From Trichormus sp. M33_DOE_039 (GTDB lineage Bacteria; Cyanobacteriota; Cyanobacteriia; Cyanobacteriales; Nostocaceae), in assembly GCA_015296085.1 (NCBI GenBank), contig DVDT01000105.1:82346-146345 (forward strand): 64,000 bases of DNA, read 5' to 3'. Below, piece by piece: positions 25,065 to 35,500 of this stretch. The notes beneath the pieces are model-generated. The model worked only from the letters and a program-made list of their open reading frames with translations, was not told the DNA's origin and searched no databases. How positions within the stretch are numbered: the first letter of the stretch is position 1; every line of letters begins with the position of its first letter. Both the position numbers and the translations under genes were made by a program.

Positions 25065-28000
25065 TTATAGTAAAGCTTCTAATGCTGCTAATTCTGCTGT
25101 GATAGACATTTCAATTGAGGAGTTATCTGAAGGGGTGAATTCCTGATGCTCAGTGATTTTGGAAATTACAGTTTTCTGTGCTATTAACTGGGTAGCAATA
25201 TACTCAGCTAAAGCATTGATGGTGGGATGTTCAAACAACACTGTCGAAGGAATAGTTTGTTGTAACCCTGCTTCTAGACGACTACGCAACTCTACCATCA
25301 TCAGTGAATCCATACCCATATCAAAAAATCCTAGCTGTACATCTGGTAGTTGGGGTGAGGACGAACCTAAAACTTGACTTACTTGTGTCTGTAGGTAATT
25401 TCTCAAGTATGAAATACGTTCCTTGATCCCTAGAGATTGGATTTGCTGTGTCAGTTGAGAGGCTTGATTTTGATTGCCGATGCTTGGAGTTTGCTGACGA
25501 AAATCTTCAAAGAAAGGTGAAGATAATCTTTGCTTGCGCAGTTCTGACCAATTTACTGGAATTACCCCTACCTGTATGGAAGATTGGGTGAGGAGAAACT
25601 CTAAAATATCTATACCTTGTTCGGGAGTGAATTCACTGATGCCCCGCAAACTCATGTGACGAGAAACCAGTCTTTTAGCGGCTGCACCAATATCTGACCA
25701 TATGCCCCAATTTATACTCAAGGCAGGTAATCCTTGGTGACGGCGATATTGGGCTAAGGTATCGAGAAAAGTATTTGCAGCTACATGGTTCGCCTGTCCT
25801 GGAGAACCTAATAGAGAAGCTGCGGAGGAAAACATGATGAAATAATCTAAGGGAATGTTTTGTGTTAATAGGTGGAGATTCCATGCACCTGCCACCTTAG
25901 GATTCATCACGCGTTGCATTCGTTCTGGATTTAATTGCTGTAAAACTCCATCATCTAAAACCCCAGCGGCGTGAATCACTCCCCGCAAAGGTGGATAGTT
26001 ACGCTCAATGTCTGCCAGAACCGCTGCTAATTGGGCGTTTTGGCTAACATCTGTCCGAGTTGTCATAATTGTTGCCCCAGTTGCTTGTAAGGCTTGAATT
26101 TGTTGCTGTGCTCCGGTATCTGGCTGGTTACGTCCCACAAGAACGATATATTTTGCACCTTTTTCTACTAACCAACGTGCCACACGCAAACCTAAACCTC
26201 CCATTCCTCCTGTAATTAAATAGGTTGCTTGGGGTGATACTAACTCAGTAGGTGTGTGGGTAATGACGATTTTGCCGATATGTTGGGCTTGTTGCATCAT
26301 CTGCAAAGCTTCTACTATCTTAGTAGCGGGAAAAATAGTCTGAGGTAGCGATGACCTGTGGTCAGTCGAAGACCATCGCAGTTTTCCACCTTGGAACTGC
26401 TCCATGAGACGATGTAACAAAGTTTGGATTGTCTGAGGTTCTCGTTGAGCAACACTCATCAAATCCACTAGATGATAAGTAACTTGAGGCTTGACTTGAG
26501 CAACTTGTTCTGTATCCCAAACTCCTCGTTTACCAATTTCGATAAATTTTCCTTGGGGTTTGAGTACCGATAAACTAGCCGGGATATATTCACCAGATAG
26601 GGAGTTAAATACGATATCCACTCCTTCCCCCTGGGTGATTTTTAGAATTTCCTGGGCAAAATCCAAGGTACGAGAATTAAAGATATGTTGTACACCTAAA
26701 GCGCGTAACGTCTCCCATTTCCCAGGACTGGCTGTGGCGAAGACTTCTAACCCAGCTTGTTGGGCAATTTGTAAAGCAGCCATACCAGTTCCCCCAGTCG
26801 CTGCGTGAATAAGGATGCGTTGTCCCGGTTGAATTTTCATGATTTCCTGTAAAGCATATGTAGCAGTCAGGAAATTGGCGGGAATTGCAGCGGCGGTGGT
26901 AAAACTCAAGGAATCTGGTTTAGTAATGACATAATTAGCATTATTCGTCACATATTGACTAAAACTATCAGCAGCCAGTGCTACGACAGCATCGCCCACG
27001 CTTAGATGCGTTACACCCTTACCAACAGCCACAACTTCCCCAGCACATTCCACGCCAAACCAATTACGTGCAAAAGGCAGTAACCCCAAAGCATCAAGAA
27101 CATCAATAAAATTTAATCCGGTGGCTTTTACCCGAATTTCTACCTCTCCGGCTTGGGGCTGACAACGGGGGGAAGATTGCCATTTTAAGGATGTGAGTAC
27201 CCCACGTTTACCAATAGTTAAGCGGTAGGGTGCATCGGGAAGGGTTTGATGAGTACAACGAGTTAATCTGGCTACCTTGCGTCCAGATGCGTGTAAGGCG
27301 ATTTGTTCTTCTTCTCCAGGATGGTGAATTTCGGTAACGAGGTTTTGAACTTGGGTAAGCAGTTCTTGTGTAGGGTCTAAATCAACGCAGCGACAATTTA
27401 ATTCTGGGTGTTCCAAACGGATGACTTTGCCCATACCCCAGAGAGAAGATTGATTTAATCCTGTGGTGGTGTGGGGATTGACAGCACCTTGAGTTACTAG
27501 CCAGAAGTTGACGGGGTAATGTTGCGTTTTAATTAACGTTTGGACAATGTGGAGGAGATGATTACATTCGTTAATAGTGTTTTGACAACCAGCGACATAA
27601 ATGATGTGTTTGATAGCTGGATTGAGAAATTCTGGAATATTATCTGAAGGTTTCAGGAGCAAAGATGGCAATTCTAAGTATTGATTTATTGCTTCTCCCC
27701 ATGCTGATAAATCTGTAATAATCAAACATTCTTCCTGGCATTGAGCATGCTTTGGTAGTTGTGCCACAATCACGCTTTGTTGTGCTAATGCTTCTGGGAG
27801 AACTGAATCAGGAGTAATATGTACAACGTTGGTAAAGTCTTGTGTTTTTAATAAGCTTTGCCAGGCGGAAGTGGAAATGAGGGGATAATAAGGGCGTAAA
27901 TCTTTATCTTGGAAACGCCACCAACCCTCAGTTAACCCGAAAATTAAATCTATCCAAATGCTGGGAAGTGTGGTTTCTAAAAGTATGAGTAACCCGTTAT

Positions 28001-31000
28001 TTTTGAGTAATGATTTAACATTAGTAATTGTGTGATTTAAATTCTCGGTTGCGTGTAGGACATTAGCTGCAATTACTATATCAAAACTATGAGCAGTAAA
28101 ATCTTGTTCTGATAACGGTTGTTCAATATTCAGGGTTTGGTAACTAACAAATCCATAATCTGAAAATTGCTGGCGTGCTTTTGCTAGAAATAAAGGTGAA
28201 ATGTCTGTAAAGACATATTCTACAGATTTGTTGACAAGTTGTGGTAAAACATAAGCCGTTGTTCCTCCAGTACCTGCACCAATTTCTAGAATTCTGATCT
28301 GTTCTCCTGGAGGTAATTTTTCTAAAGCTGAACTTATTGCTTGCTGTACCAAATTATTCATTAATTTTGCACCAGGAGAGTTTTGATACAGTTGGGTAAG
28401 GGTTGTTAAATCTCCGTTGGGAAATAAAACTTCTAAAGGATTAAGTTCTCCACGCAAAATATCAGCCAAGTTTGTACCACAACGTTGTACTAGGGTTAAT
28501 TCCGCGCTTATTTGTGGGTATTGTGTTAAGGGAAGTTGGGGTTTTTTGTATTCATGATGATTTGGGAGGAGAGCCAGTAGGTGTGTATATAGCTGCTGAT
28601 GCTGTGGTGCAATTTGTATTGGTTGGGGTGAAGATAAATCCAGATGTTGCAGTGCTTGGACGATATAATTAAGACTCAATGTTTCTAGTTCTGGTAGTAA
28701 TTCGACATAAGTTTTAGTTTCATCTGCTCTTAACAATTGTGTGAATTTAGGTGCTAATGCTTGGGCGATATCTGTTGGAGAAGGAAGGGAAAATGCCGAT
28801 GTATGGCTAATTTTGATAAGTTGGTTTCGCCACTCAATTTCATACAACCAGTTTTGCCAATCTATAATAGTTTTTGATTGTATAGCTTTGAGTTGTAAAC
28901 CTGTAATTACAGCAATTACTTGTCCTTCTGGTGATAAAACTTGAATATCTGCAATCACAATCGGTGAAGTTTGGTCTTGAGTACGTAATTTAACTAAACT
29001 CCAAACTGTTTTTCCTATTTGTTGCCAAATTTTCAAATTATCAACACCAATCGGTAGGTAAACGGAAGGTGTAGTTTGATTATCAACAATCGCTCCTATG
29101 CTTTGTAAGCAAGCATCGAGAATAATAGGATGAAATTGATAATTATCACGACAATTGATAGTTATTGGTAAGTGAATTTCAGCTAAAGCTTGGTTTTCAT
29201 CACGCCAAATTTGGTTAATGGCTTGGAAAGTTTCACCGTAATCAATTCCTATTTGTTTGAAAGTTTGATAAAGGTTAGTAATATTTGTAACTTGACTGAA
29301 TTGATTTTGCAGTTCTTTGAGATTAAAGATTTGGTTTTGTGGAATATCTTTGTGAGGTTTGATTTTACCTGTAGCATGAGTTATCCAATCATGATTTGAG
29401 GTGATTTGATTACTATTATTACTGACTATTTCAAATTCATGATTATTCTTCAGGATGAATTGTATAACTCGCGGATAATCTGAAGTTAAAATACAAGCTT
29501 GCGGAAAAGAAACGTTTGTTATACAGATAATATCATCTTTAAATATTGCCCTTCCCGCAGCTAATGCCATTTCTAAATATGCTGCTCCAGGTAAAATAAT
29601 TTGGTTAAATACTTGATGATCTTGGAGATAAGGAGGATCATGATCAGCAATTTGCTGCTCAAAGTAGATATCAGTAGATTTAGCTAAGTTGACTTGTCGT
29701 CCTAACAAGGGATGAATATTACTGTTATTAGAGAAATAATCATGTTTACGAGCTGGTTTAATATCTATCCAAAAACGTTGTCTTTGAAAAGGATAATTTG
29801 GTAAATATAAATGTTGAGGGTTGTAGTTTTGCTCAAAATTATGCCAGTTAAATTTTACTCCTCGCCCATGAAGTCCGGCTACACTTGATAGTATTACTTC
29901 CCAGTCTTGTCGTCCCAAGTGTAAGCTCGGTAGCCACAAATATTTATCTGCATCAGTAATAGTAGAACGTGCCATTTGTAGCAAAATTGGCTTTACGCCT
30001 ACTTCCAAAAATATGCTGCAATTTTGCTGAATTATAGTTTCTACACCAGCGAGAAACTTTACTGGTTGACGAATATGACGACACCAATATTCAGGAGTTG
30101 CAATTTCTGAATTGATGATGCTACCAGTAACGTTAGATATAATTGGATATTTTGGCGGTTGAAAATTAATAGTACCAGCAATTTGCTGAAATTCTTCTAA
30201 CATTGCTGCCATCATTGGGGAGTGGAAAGCATGGGAAACTGATAAAGATGTAGATTGAATATTTTGTGACGATAAAACAGCAATAATTTGTTCAATGGCA
30301 GCTGGTTCACCGGAAATTACTGTATTATTAGGTGTATTAATAGCCGCAATAGAAACTTGTTGATTATAGGGTAATAAAAGGTTTTGTAATTGAGATACAC
30401 TGGCTGCTACTACTACCATTTTACCTGGTGGTAATTGCTGCATTAAACGCGCACGGGCGGTAATTAGTTTTAAGCCATCTTCTAAACTGAAAACTCCAGC
30501 AATACAAGCGGCGACATATTCACCAATGCTATGCCCCATGAGGAAGTCAGGTTTAATTCCCCACGATCGCCATAGTTGACAAAGTGCATATTCCCAGATA
30601 AACAAGGCTGGTTGGGTGTAGAAAGTTTGGGAGAGTAAATCGTGATTATTTTGATTATCTTCCTGAAATAATAATGACCGAAGGTCTAAACCCAAATCAG
30701 CTAATAATAATTCACAGCATTTATCTATGATTTCTCGAAATAAGGGGGCAGTCTGATATAGTTGCCAGCCCATTTTTTGATATTGTGAACCTTGTCCAGT
30801 GAAGAGGAAAGCGATTTTAGGGCGAGGTTGAGAATTTACTCTACTGGTAAATATATTTGTGTTTGTTTCACCTTTGATGAAACAACTCAATTTTTCCTTG
30901 GCTGTACTGATGGAATCAGCAATGATAGAGAGACGATATTCAAATTGCGATCGCCCAATATTCGCACTATAGCAAATATCAGCCCAACTCATATTTTGAT

Positions 31001-32489
31001 GCTCATTGAAGTGGGTAATATAGCTTTGCGCTAGTTGTTTTAGTGCTGTCTCATTTTTAGCTGATAAAGTCAAAATCTGTAGAGGACGTTCTGTTATATT
31101 TTCTCTATCTTGATGTTGAATTTCTGGGGCTGCCAAAATAATATGAGCATTAGTTCCACTAAAACCAAAGGAACTTACCCCAGCTAATTTTTTACCGTGC
31201 CAAGGTGTGCAAGTTGTGGGAATTTGAATCGGGAACTGTTCCCAGGAAATATGAGGGTTGGGTTGTTGAAAATGCAGATGGGGGGGAATTTCTCCATATT
31301 TCAATGCCAACACTACTTTGATTAACCCGGCTATACCCGCAGCTGCCTCTAAATGTCCGATGTTGGTTTTGAGTGAACCCACTAATAAAGGGATTTCTTG
31401 ATGACTTTCCCCAAATACAGCCCCTAAAGCCCCGATTTCAATGGGATCGCCCAAGGCTGTACCTGTTCCATGTGCTTCTATATAAGTAATATCGCTAGGT
31501 TCTAAGGTTGCGTTTTTTAAGGCTTGCTTAATAACAGCCTGTTGTGATGGGCCATTGGGAACTGTTAAGCCACTACTGCGCCCGTCTTGGTTAACAGCAC
31601 TACCTCGAATTACTGCCATTATAGGATTTCCGGCGGCTAGAGCATCAGAAAGTTTTTGCAGAATGATGACACCGCAGCCTTCACTACGTACAAAGCCATC
31701 AGCCGCCGCATCAAAGGTTTTACACCTTCCATCCGCAGCTAACATCCGCGCTTGCGAAAAGTTGATGGTAAATTCTGGCGAGAAGATGCGATTTACACCA
31801 CCCGCCACAGCTAGATGACATTCTCCTTGACGCAGACTTTGACAGGCGAGATGTACGGCGACTAGGGAGGAGGAACAGGCGGTATCTACAGCTAGAGAAG
31901 GGCCTGTGAATCCTAATATGTAAGAAATGCGTCCAGCCGCTGTACTGTGAGAATTACCAGTGGCTAAATAAGCGTCAATGTCTGTAATTGGACGATGTAA
32001 TAAATGGGTGGAGTAATCATTACTACTGATGCCAATAAACACTCCAGTTTGACTACCTACAAGTTGTTCTGGCAAGATACTGGCATTTTCTAAGGCTTCC
32101 CAACAGACTTCTAATAATAGGCGTTGCTGGGGATCTAAAGACATAGCTTCCCGTGGTGCTATGCCAAAAAAATCAGCGTCAAATTCTTGTAGGTGTCCAA
32201 TGAAACCACCATAACGGGTGGACATTTTGCCAGGTGTGGCGGGTTGCTTGTCGTAAAAGGCGTTTATATTCCAGCGATCGCCCGGAATTTCAGTAATTGC
32301 ATCCTGTCCGCTGCGTAATAATTGCCACAATTTCTCAGGGGTGTCAGCCCCGCCAGGAAAGCGACAGCCCATTCCAACTATAGCTATGGGTTCGGTTTGA
32401 GCATCGCTGACTGTTTTAAGTTTACCCCGCAAGTCTTGTATCTGCTTGAGGGCGTTTTGCATGAGGGTGCGGTAGTCTTGTTGTGTCAT
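25065..32489 (-). CDS. Type I polyketide synthase module, KS-AT-DH-MT-ER-KR-ACP (2474 aa)
   Basis: This single fully reducing module would add one malonyl unit, C-methylate it and reduce it to a saturated methylene. KS (residues about 34-460) has the cysteine in DTACSSSLVAVHLA and histidines in EAHGTGTALGDP and KTNIGHLEAAAG. AT (about 560-870) has GHSIGEYVA and HAFHSP, the malonyl-CoA type. DH (about 935-1210) has DHQVFNQIILP and DACLQ; Asn replaces the Gly of HxxxGxxxxP. A SAM methyltransferase (LEIGAGTGGTTAYVLPQ) lies near 1396. ER (GVECAGEVVAVG, IHAATGGTGMAALQIA) spans about 1760-2060, and KR (YLITGGMGGLGLRVARW, then SPGQANHVAANTFLD) about 2085-2260. ACP (GFFDMGMDSLMMVELRSR) is near 2390. 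There is no thioesterase or reductase at the C-terminus. It is the third gene of the operon, 96 bases after the paralogous PKS. Confidence 0.95.
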   Translation of the reverse strand: MTQQDYRTLMQNALKQIQDLRGKLKTVSDAQTEPIAIVGMGCRFPGGADTPEKLWQLLRSGQDAITEIPGDRWNINAFYDKQPATPGKMSTRYGGFIGHLQEFDADFFGIAPREAMSLDPQQRLLLEVCWEALENASILPEQLVGSQTGVFIGISSNDYSTHLLHRPITDIDAYLATGNSHSTAAGRISYILGFTGPSLAVDTACSSSLVAVHLACQSLRQGECHLAVAGGVNRIFSPEFTINFSQARMLAADGRCKTFDAAADGFVRSEGCGVIILQKLSDALAAGNPIMAVIRGSAVNQDGRSSGLTVPNGPSQQAVIKQALKNATLEPSDITYIEAHGTGTALGDPIEIGALGAVFGESHQEIPLLVGSLKTNIGHLEAAAGIAGLIKVVLALKYGEIPPHLHFQQPNPHISWEQFPIQIPTTCTPWHGKKLAGVSSFGFSGTNAHIILAAPEIQHQDRENITERPLQILTLSAKNETALKQLAQSYITHFNEHQNMSWADICYSANIGRSQFEYRLSIIADSISTAKEKLSCFIKGETNTNIFTSRVNSQPRPKIAFLFTGQGSQYQKMGWQLYQTAPLFREIIDKCCELLLADLGLDLRSLLFQEDNQNNHDLLSQTFYTQPALFIWEYALCQLWRSWGIKPDFLMGHSIGEYVAACIAGVFSLEDGLKLITARARLMQQLPPGKMVVVAASVSQLQNLLLPYNQQVSIAAINTPNNTVISGEPAAIEQIIAVLSSQNIQSTSLSVSHAFHSPMMAAMLEEFQQIAGTINFQPPKYPIISNVTGSIINSEIATPEYWCRHIRQPVKFLAGVETIIQQNCSIFLEVGVKPILLQMARSTITDADKYLWLPSLHLGRQDWEVILSSVAGLHGRGVKFNWHNFEQNYNPQHLYLPNYPFQRQRFWIDIKPARKHDYFSNNSNIHPLLGRQVNLAKSTDIYFEQQIADHDPPYLQDHQVFNQIILPGAAYLEMALAAGRAIFKDDIICITNVSFPQACILTSDYPRVIQFILKNNHEFEIVSNNSNQITSNHDWITHATGKIKPHKDIPQNQIFNLKELQNQFSQVTNITNLYQTFKQIGIDYGETFQAINQIWRDENQALAEIHLPITINCRDNYQFHPIILDACLQSIGAIVDNQTTPSVYLPIGVDNLKIWQQIGKTVWSLVKLRTQDQTSPIVIADIQVLSPEGQVIAVITGLQLKAIQSKTIIDWQNWLYEIEWRNQLIKISHTSAFSLPSPTDIAQALAPKFTQLLRADETKTYVELLPELETLSLNYIVQALQHLDLSSPQPIQIAPQHQQLYTHLLALLPNHHEYKKPQLPLTQYPQISAELTLVQRCGTNLADILRGELNPLEVLFPNGDLTTLTQLYQNSPGAKLMNNLVQQAISSALEKLPPGEQIRILEIGAGTGGTTAYVLPQLVNKSVEYVFTDISPLFLAKARQQFSDYGFVSYQTLNIEQPLSEQDFTAHSFDIVIAANVLHATENLNHTITNVKSLLKNNGLLILLETTLPSIWIDLIFGLTEGWWRFQDKDLRPYYPLISTSAWQSLLKTQDFTNVVHITPDSVLPEALAQQSVIVAQLPKHAQCQEECLIITDLSAWGEAINQYLELPSLLLKPSDNIPEFLNPAIKHIIYVAGCQNTINECNHLLHIVQTLIKTQHYPVNFWLVTQGAVNPHTTTGLNQSSLWGMGKVIRLEHPELNCRCVDLDPTQELLTQVQNLVTEIHHPGEEEQIALHASGRKVARLTRCTHQTLPDAPYRLTIGKRGVLTSLKWQSSPRCQPQAGEVEIRVKATGLNFIDVLDALGLLPFARNWFGVECAGEVVAVGKGVTHLSVGDAVVALAADSFSQYVTNNANYVITKPDSLSFTTAAAIPANFLTATYALQEIMKIQPGQRILIHAATGGTGMAALQIAQQAGLEVFATASPGKWETLRALGVQHIFNSRTLDFAQEILKITQGEGVDIVFNSLSGEYIPASLSVLKPQGKFIEIGKRGVWDTEQVAQVKPQVTYHLVDLMSVAQREPQTIQTLLHRLMEQFQGGKLRWSSTDHRSSLPQTIFPATKIVEALQMMQQAQHIGKIVITHTPTELVSPQATYLITGGMGGLGLRVARWLVEKGAKYIVLVGRNQPDTGAQQQIQALQATGATIMTTRTDVSQNAQLAAVLADIERNYPPLRGVIHAAGVLDDGVLQQLNPERMQRVMNPKVAGAWNLHLLTQNIPLDYFIMFSSAASLLGSPGQANHVAANTFLDTLAQYRRHQGLPALSINWGIWSDIGAAAKRLVSRHMSLRGISEFTPEQGIDILEFLLTQSSIQVGVIPVNWSELRKQRLSSPFFEDFRQQTPSIGNQNQASQLTQQIQSLGIKERISYLRNYLQTQVSQVLGSSSPQLPDVQLGFFDMGMDSLMMVELRSRLEAGLQQTIPSTVLFEHPTINALAEYIATQLIAQKTVISKITEHQEFTPSDNSSIEMSITAELAALEALL

Positions 32490-32512
32490 GGGTTTTAAAC
32501 GCAGAGGGGCGT
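32490..32512 (-). repeat. CTCTGCGTTTAAAA-type motif before a PKS start
   Basis: Read on the minus strand, CCCCTCTGCGTTTAAAACCC ends directly at the ATG at 32489. Related motifs precede the ATG at 40112 and the ABC ATPase ATG at 48773. Confidence 0.5.
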
Positions 32513-32585
32513 GGAGGTGAGACCAATTGGAAAAAAGAATATGACCGATGCAAACCTTAAAATTCAGATTAATTTTGAATTGGTA

Positions 32586-35500
32586 TTAGTTGAGTTGTTC
32601 GAGTTCTTGGGCTAGTAATTCGGCGATGTCTGCTTCGGATAGTTCGGGTTCGATGTGGGTGTCTTGGGAGGGTAGCACTTCATCGCTGAGGTAGCGGATT
32701 AATGCTTGAATGTTGGGATAGTCGAAGGCTATTGTTGATGGGAGTGTGCATTGGAGATCAGTTTGCAGGCGGTTTTTGAATTCAATGGCTGTGAGTGAGT
32801 CCATTCCTAAGTCAAAAAATCCGGTGTGTGAGTTAATCGCTGCGGGTGAGAAACCTAAGACTTTCGCTAGCTGTTCGCGGACATAGGTTTCGAGTAATTC
32901 ATCACCTGCTTGTTTGTCTAGCTGAGAGAATCTTGCTAATAAATCTCCGTTGGGGCTTTGGGGAAGTGGTGTTTGAGCAATTTCTGGTGTTTTTGATGTA
33001 TAAAAATACTCGAAAAATTGCGAAGTAAATCCCTGTTGGGCAAATTTTCGCCAATCGATGGGTACGACTCCGACTTGGGTGAGGGGTTGAGTCATCAGGT
33101 GCTGTAAAATTTGGATGCCATCAGCAGGTGCGATCGCACCAATTCCTCTTTGCTGCATTTGGCTGGTAGCATGAATAGCAGAACCGACTTCAGACCAGAC
33201 CCCCCAGTTAATACTCAGTGCAGGTAAGCCTTGGGTAGTTCGATAATGGGCTAGGGTATCGAGGAAAGTATTAGCAGCAACATGATTTGCTTGTCCAGGT
33301 GAACCGAGTAAGGCGGTAGCGGAGGAGAAGAGGACGAAGAAATCTAGGGGTAGGTGTTGGGTTAATGTATGGAGATTCCATGCACCCATAACTTTCGCCG
33401 CCATCACCCGTTGGAAGCGTTCCCAGTTCATTTGTAATAATGCCCCATCATCTAGTACTCCCGCCGCATGAATAATTCCGGCTAGGGGATACTCAGAGTT
33501 TTCGATTTCTGTCAATATATTGCTGAAAGCTGCTGTTTGGGATACATCTACTTGTGCGATCGCTACTTTTACACCAGCAGCTTCTAAAGTCTGAATCCGT
33601 GACACTACATCAGGTGTCGGTGCGTTACGTCCCAATAGCAGGAGATGACCAGCACCCATTTTCACCAGCCATTCCGCCACCAATAAACCCAAACCACCCA
33701 AACCACCAGTAATCAAGTAAGTACCATTCTCCTGCAGAGGATACAGAGAATTGCCCAGTCCCCATTCCCCTACTACTTTCCCCATATGCTTACCCTGCTG
33801 CATATATCGAAAAGCATCCACTATTTGAGTCATCGAAAATACTTTTGCAGCTAGAGGTTGCAGGCGACGCTGTTCAAATTCCTGCGCTAACTGCTGTAAC
33901 ATATGCTGCACGAGTTCCGGTTGCTGCTTACATAAATCAACCAAATCTACTAAAAAGTAATCTGCATCCGGTTTGACTTGTTTTACCTGTTCTTCTGTCC
34001 ACACATCAATTTTGCCAATTTCCACAAACCGTCCTTGGGGTTTGAGAACAGCTAAACTCGCAGCGATAAAATCCCCACGGAGAGAATTGAGGACAATATC
34101 TACACCTTCCCCTTGAGTTTGGGCGAGAATTTCATCAGAAAAATCTAGAGTGCGAGAGTTAAAAATCTGCTTTACGCCTAAGTTTCGTAGTGTTTCCCAC
34201 TTTTGGGGACTGGCGGTAGCAAATATATCTACGCCGGCTAAGTGGGCTATTTGGATGGCGGCTTGTCCGACACCACCCGCAGCAGCATGAATGAGAACTT
34301 TGTCACCAGGGCGAATTTTTGCTAGCTGGTGCAAGGTGTAAAAAGCGGTGAGGAAGGCGGCTGGGATGGTTGCGCCTTCGATGATACTTAAATGTTGGGG
34401 GAGAGGAATTGCGATCGCTGCATTCATGGTGACATACTGGCTAAAGCTACCGCTGGCTAAGGCCATAACTCTTTGTCCGATTTGCAGATGTTCTACCCCC
34501 GCACCAATCGCTACTACTTCGCCGACACACTCGCAGCCTAACAACCCCGCTTCACCTGGATACAAGTCTAAGGCGTTTAATACGTCACGGAAGTTTAAGC
34601 CTGTTGCTTGGACGCAGATTTCTATTTCTCCTCTACTTGGGGAAGTACGGTTAACTGTTTGGAAGGATAGGTTTTCTAATGTTCCTCGTTGTTGGATGGT
34701 TAGACGTTGATTTCCTTCACGCAGTAATGCTTCGCTGTTCCCGCAAGGTGGTGCAGAGGCGCAGAGAGGAGTTTGAGTAAGTCTTGCAGCATATCGGGTT
34801 TCAGCGCGCCAAGCGATTTCTGTTTCTGGGGAATTTGCTAAGAGTTCTTCTAGGAGAATATCTATCTGTTCTGCGGCGGTACGTGTTGGGTCTAAGTCTA
34901 AACAGCGACAATTTAATTCTGGATGCTCTAACTGTATGACTTTACTGATACCCCACATGGATGTAGCTGCAAGCCCATTAATAGTAATATCTTTACCTGT
35001 GTTTACTGCTCCTTGAGTCACTAGCCACCACTGTGGTAATACCTGTATTTCTAGATTATTGTGTAGCCAATACAACAGGCTTTCGCAAAGCATCTGTTGT
35101 GTTTCCATCAATTGTTCGGTGGTTAATTCATCGGGGATGGGTACATCTAAACCCCAGAGATTAATCAGGTGTGATGCTGAACTGGGAAGGTTAGAAAGTT
35201 CGGAGTCGGCAAAAATTAGATGACAAGTTACACCTTTGGCTTGCAGATGAGTGGCTAGTTTTTGTCCTACACCTTGTCTATCTGCCAAAATTAACCAATT
35301 ATCTGATTCAAGTGCTGAAAGGGGAGTTTTAGCGACAATTACAGCCTGATTTCCCGTGGTTTTAGTTAACTGGATTGAAGACTCAAAACCCTCTTGTGTT
35401 AATAATTCCTGCCACTGTGCGCTGGAAATCAGGGGATGATGAGGACGCAAAGCATGGTCTTGGAAACGCCACCAGCCTTCAGTCAGACCAAATATTAAGT

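Noticed and set aside
34348..34710. 120-codon plus-strand frame inside the PKS gene
   Set aside because: It lies opposite the conserved ER domain; the minus-strand protein is unmistakable.
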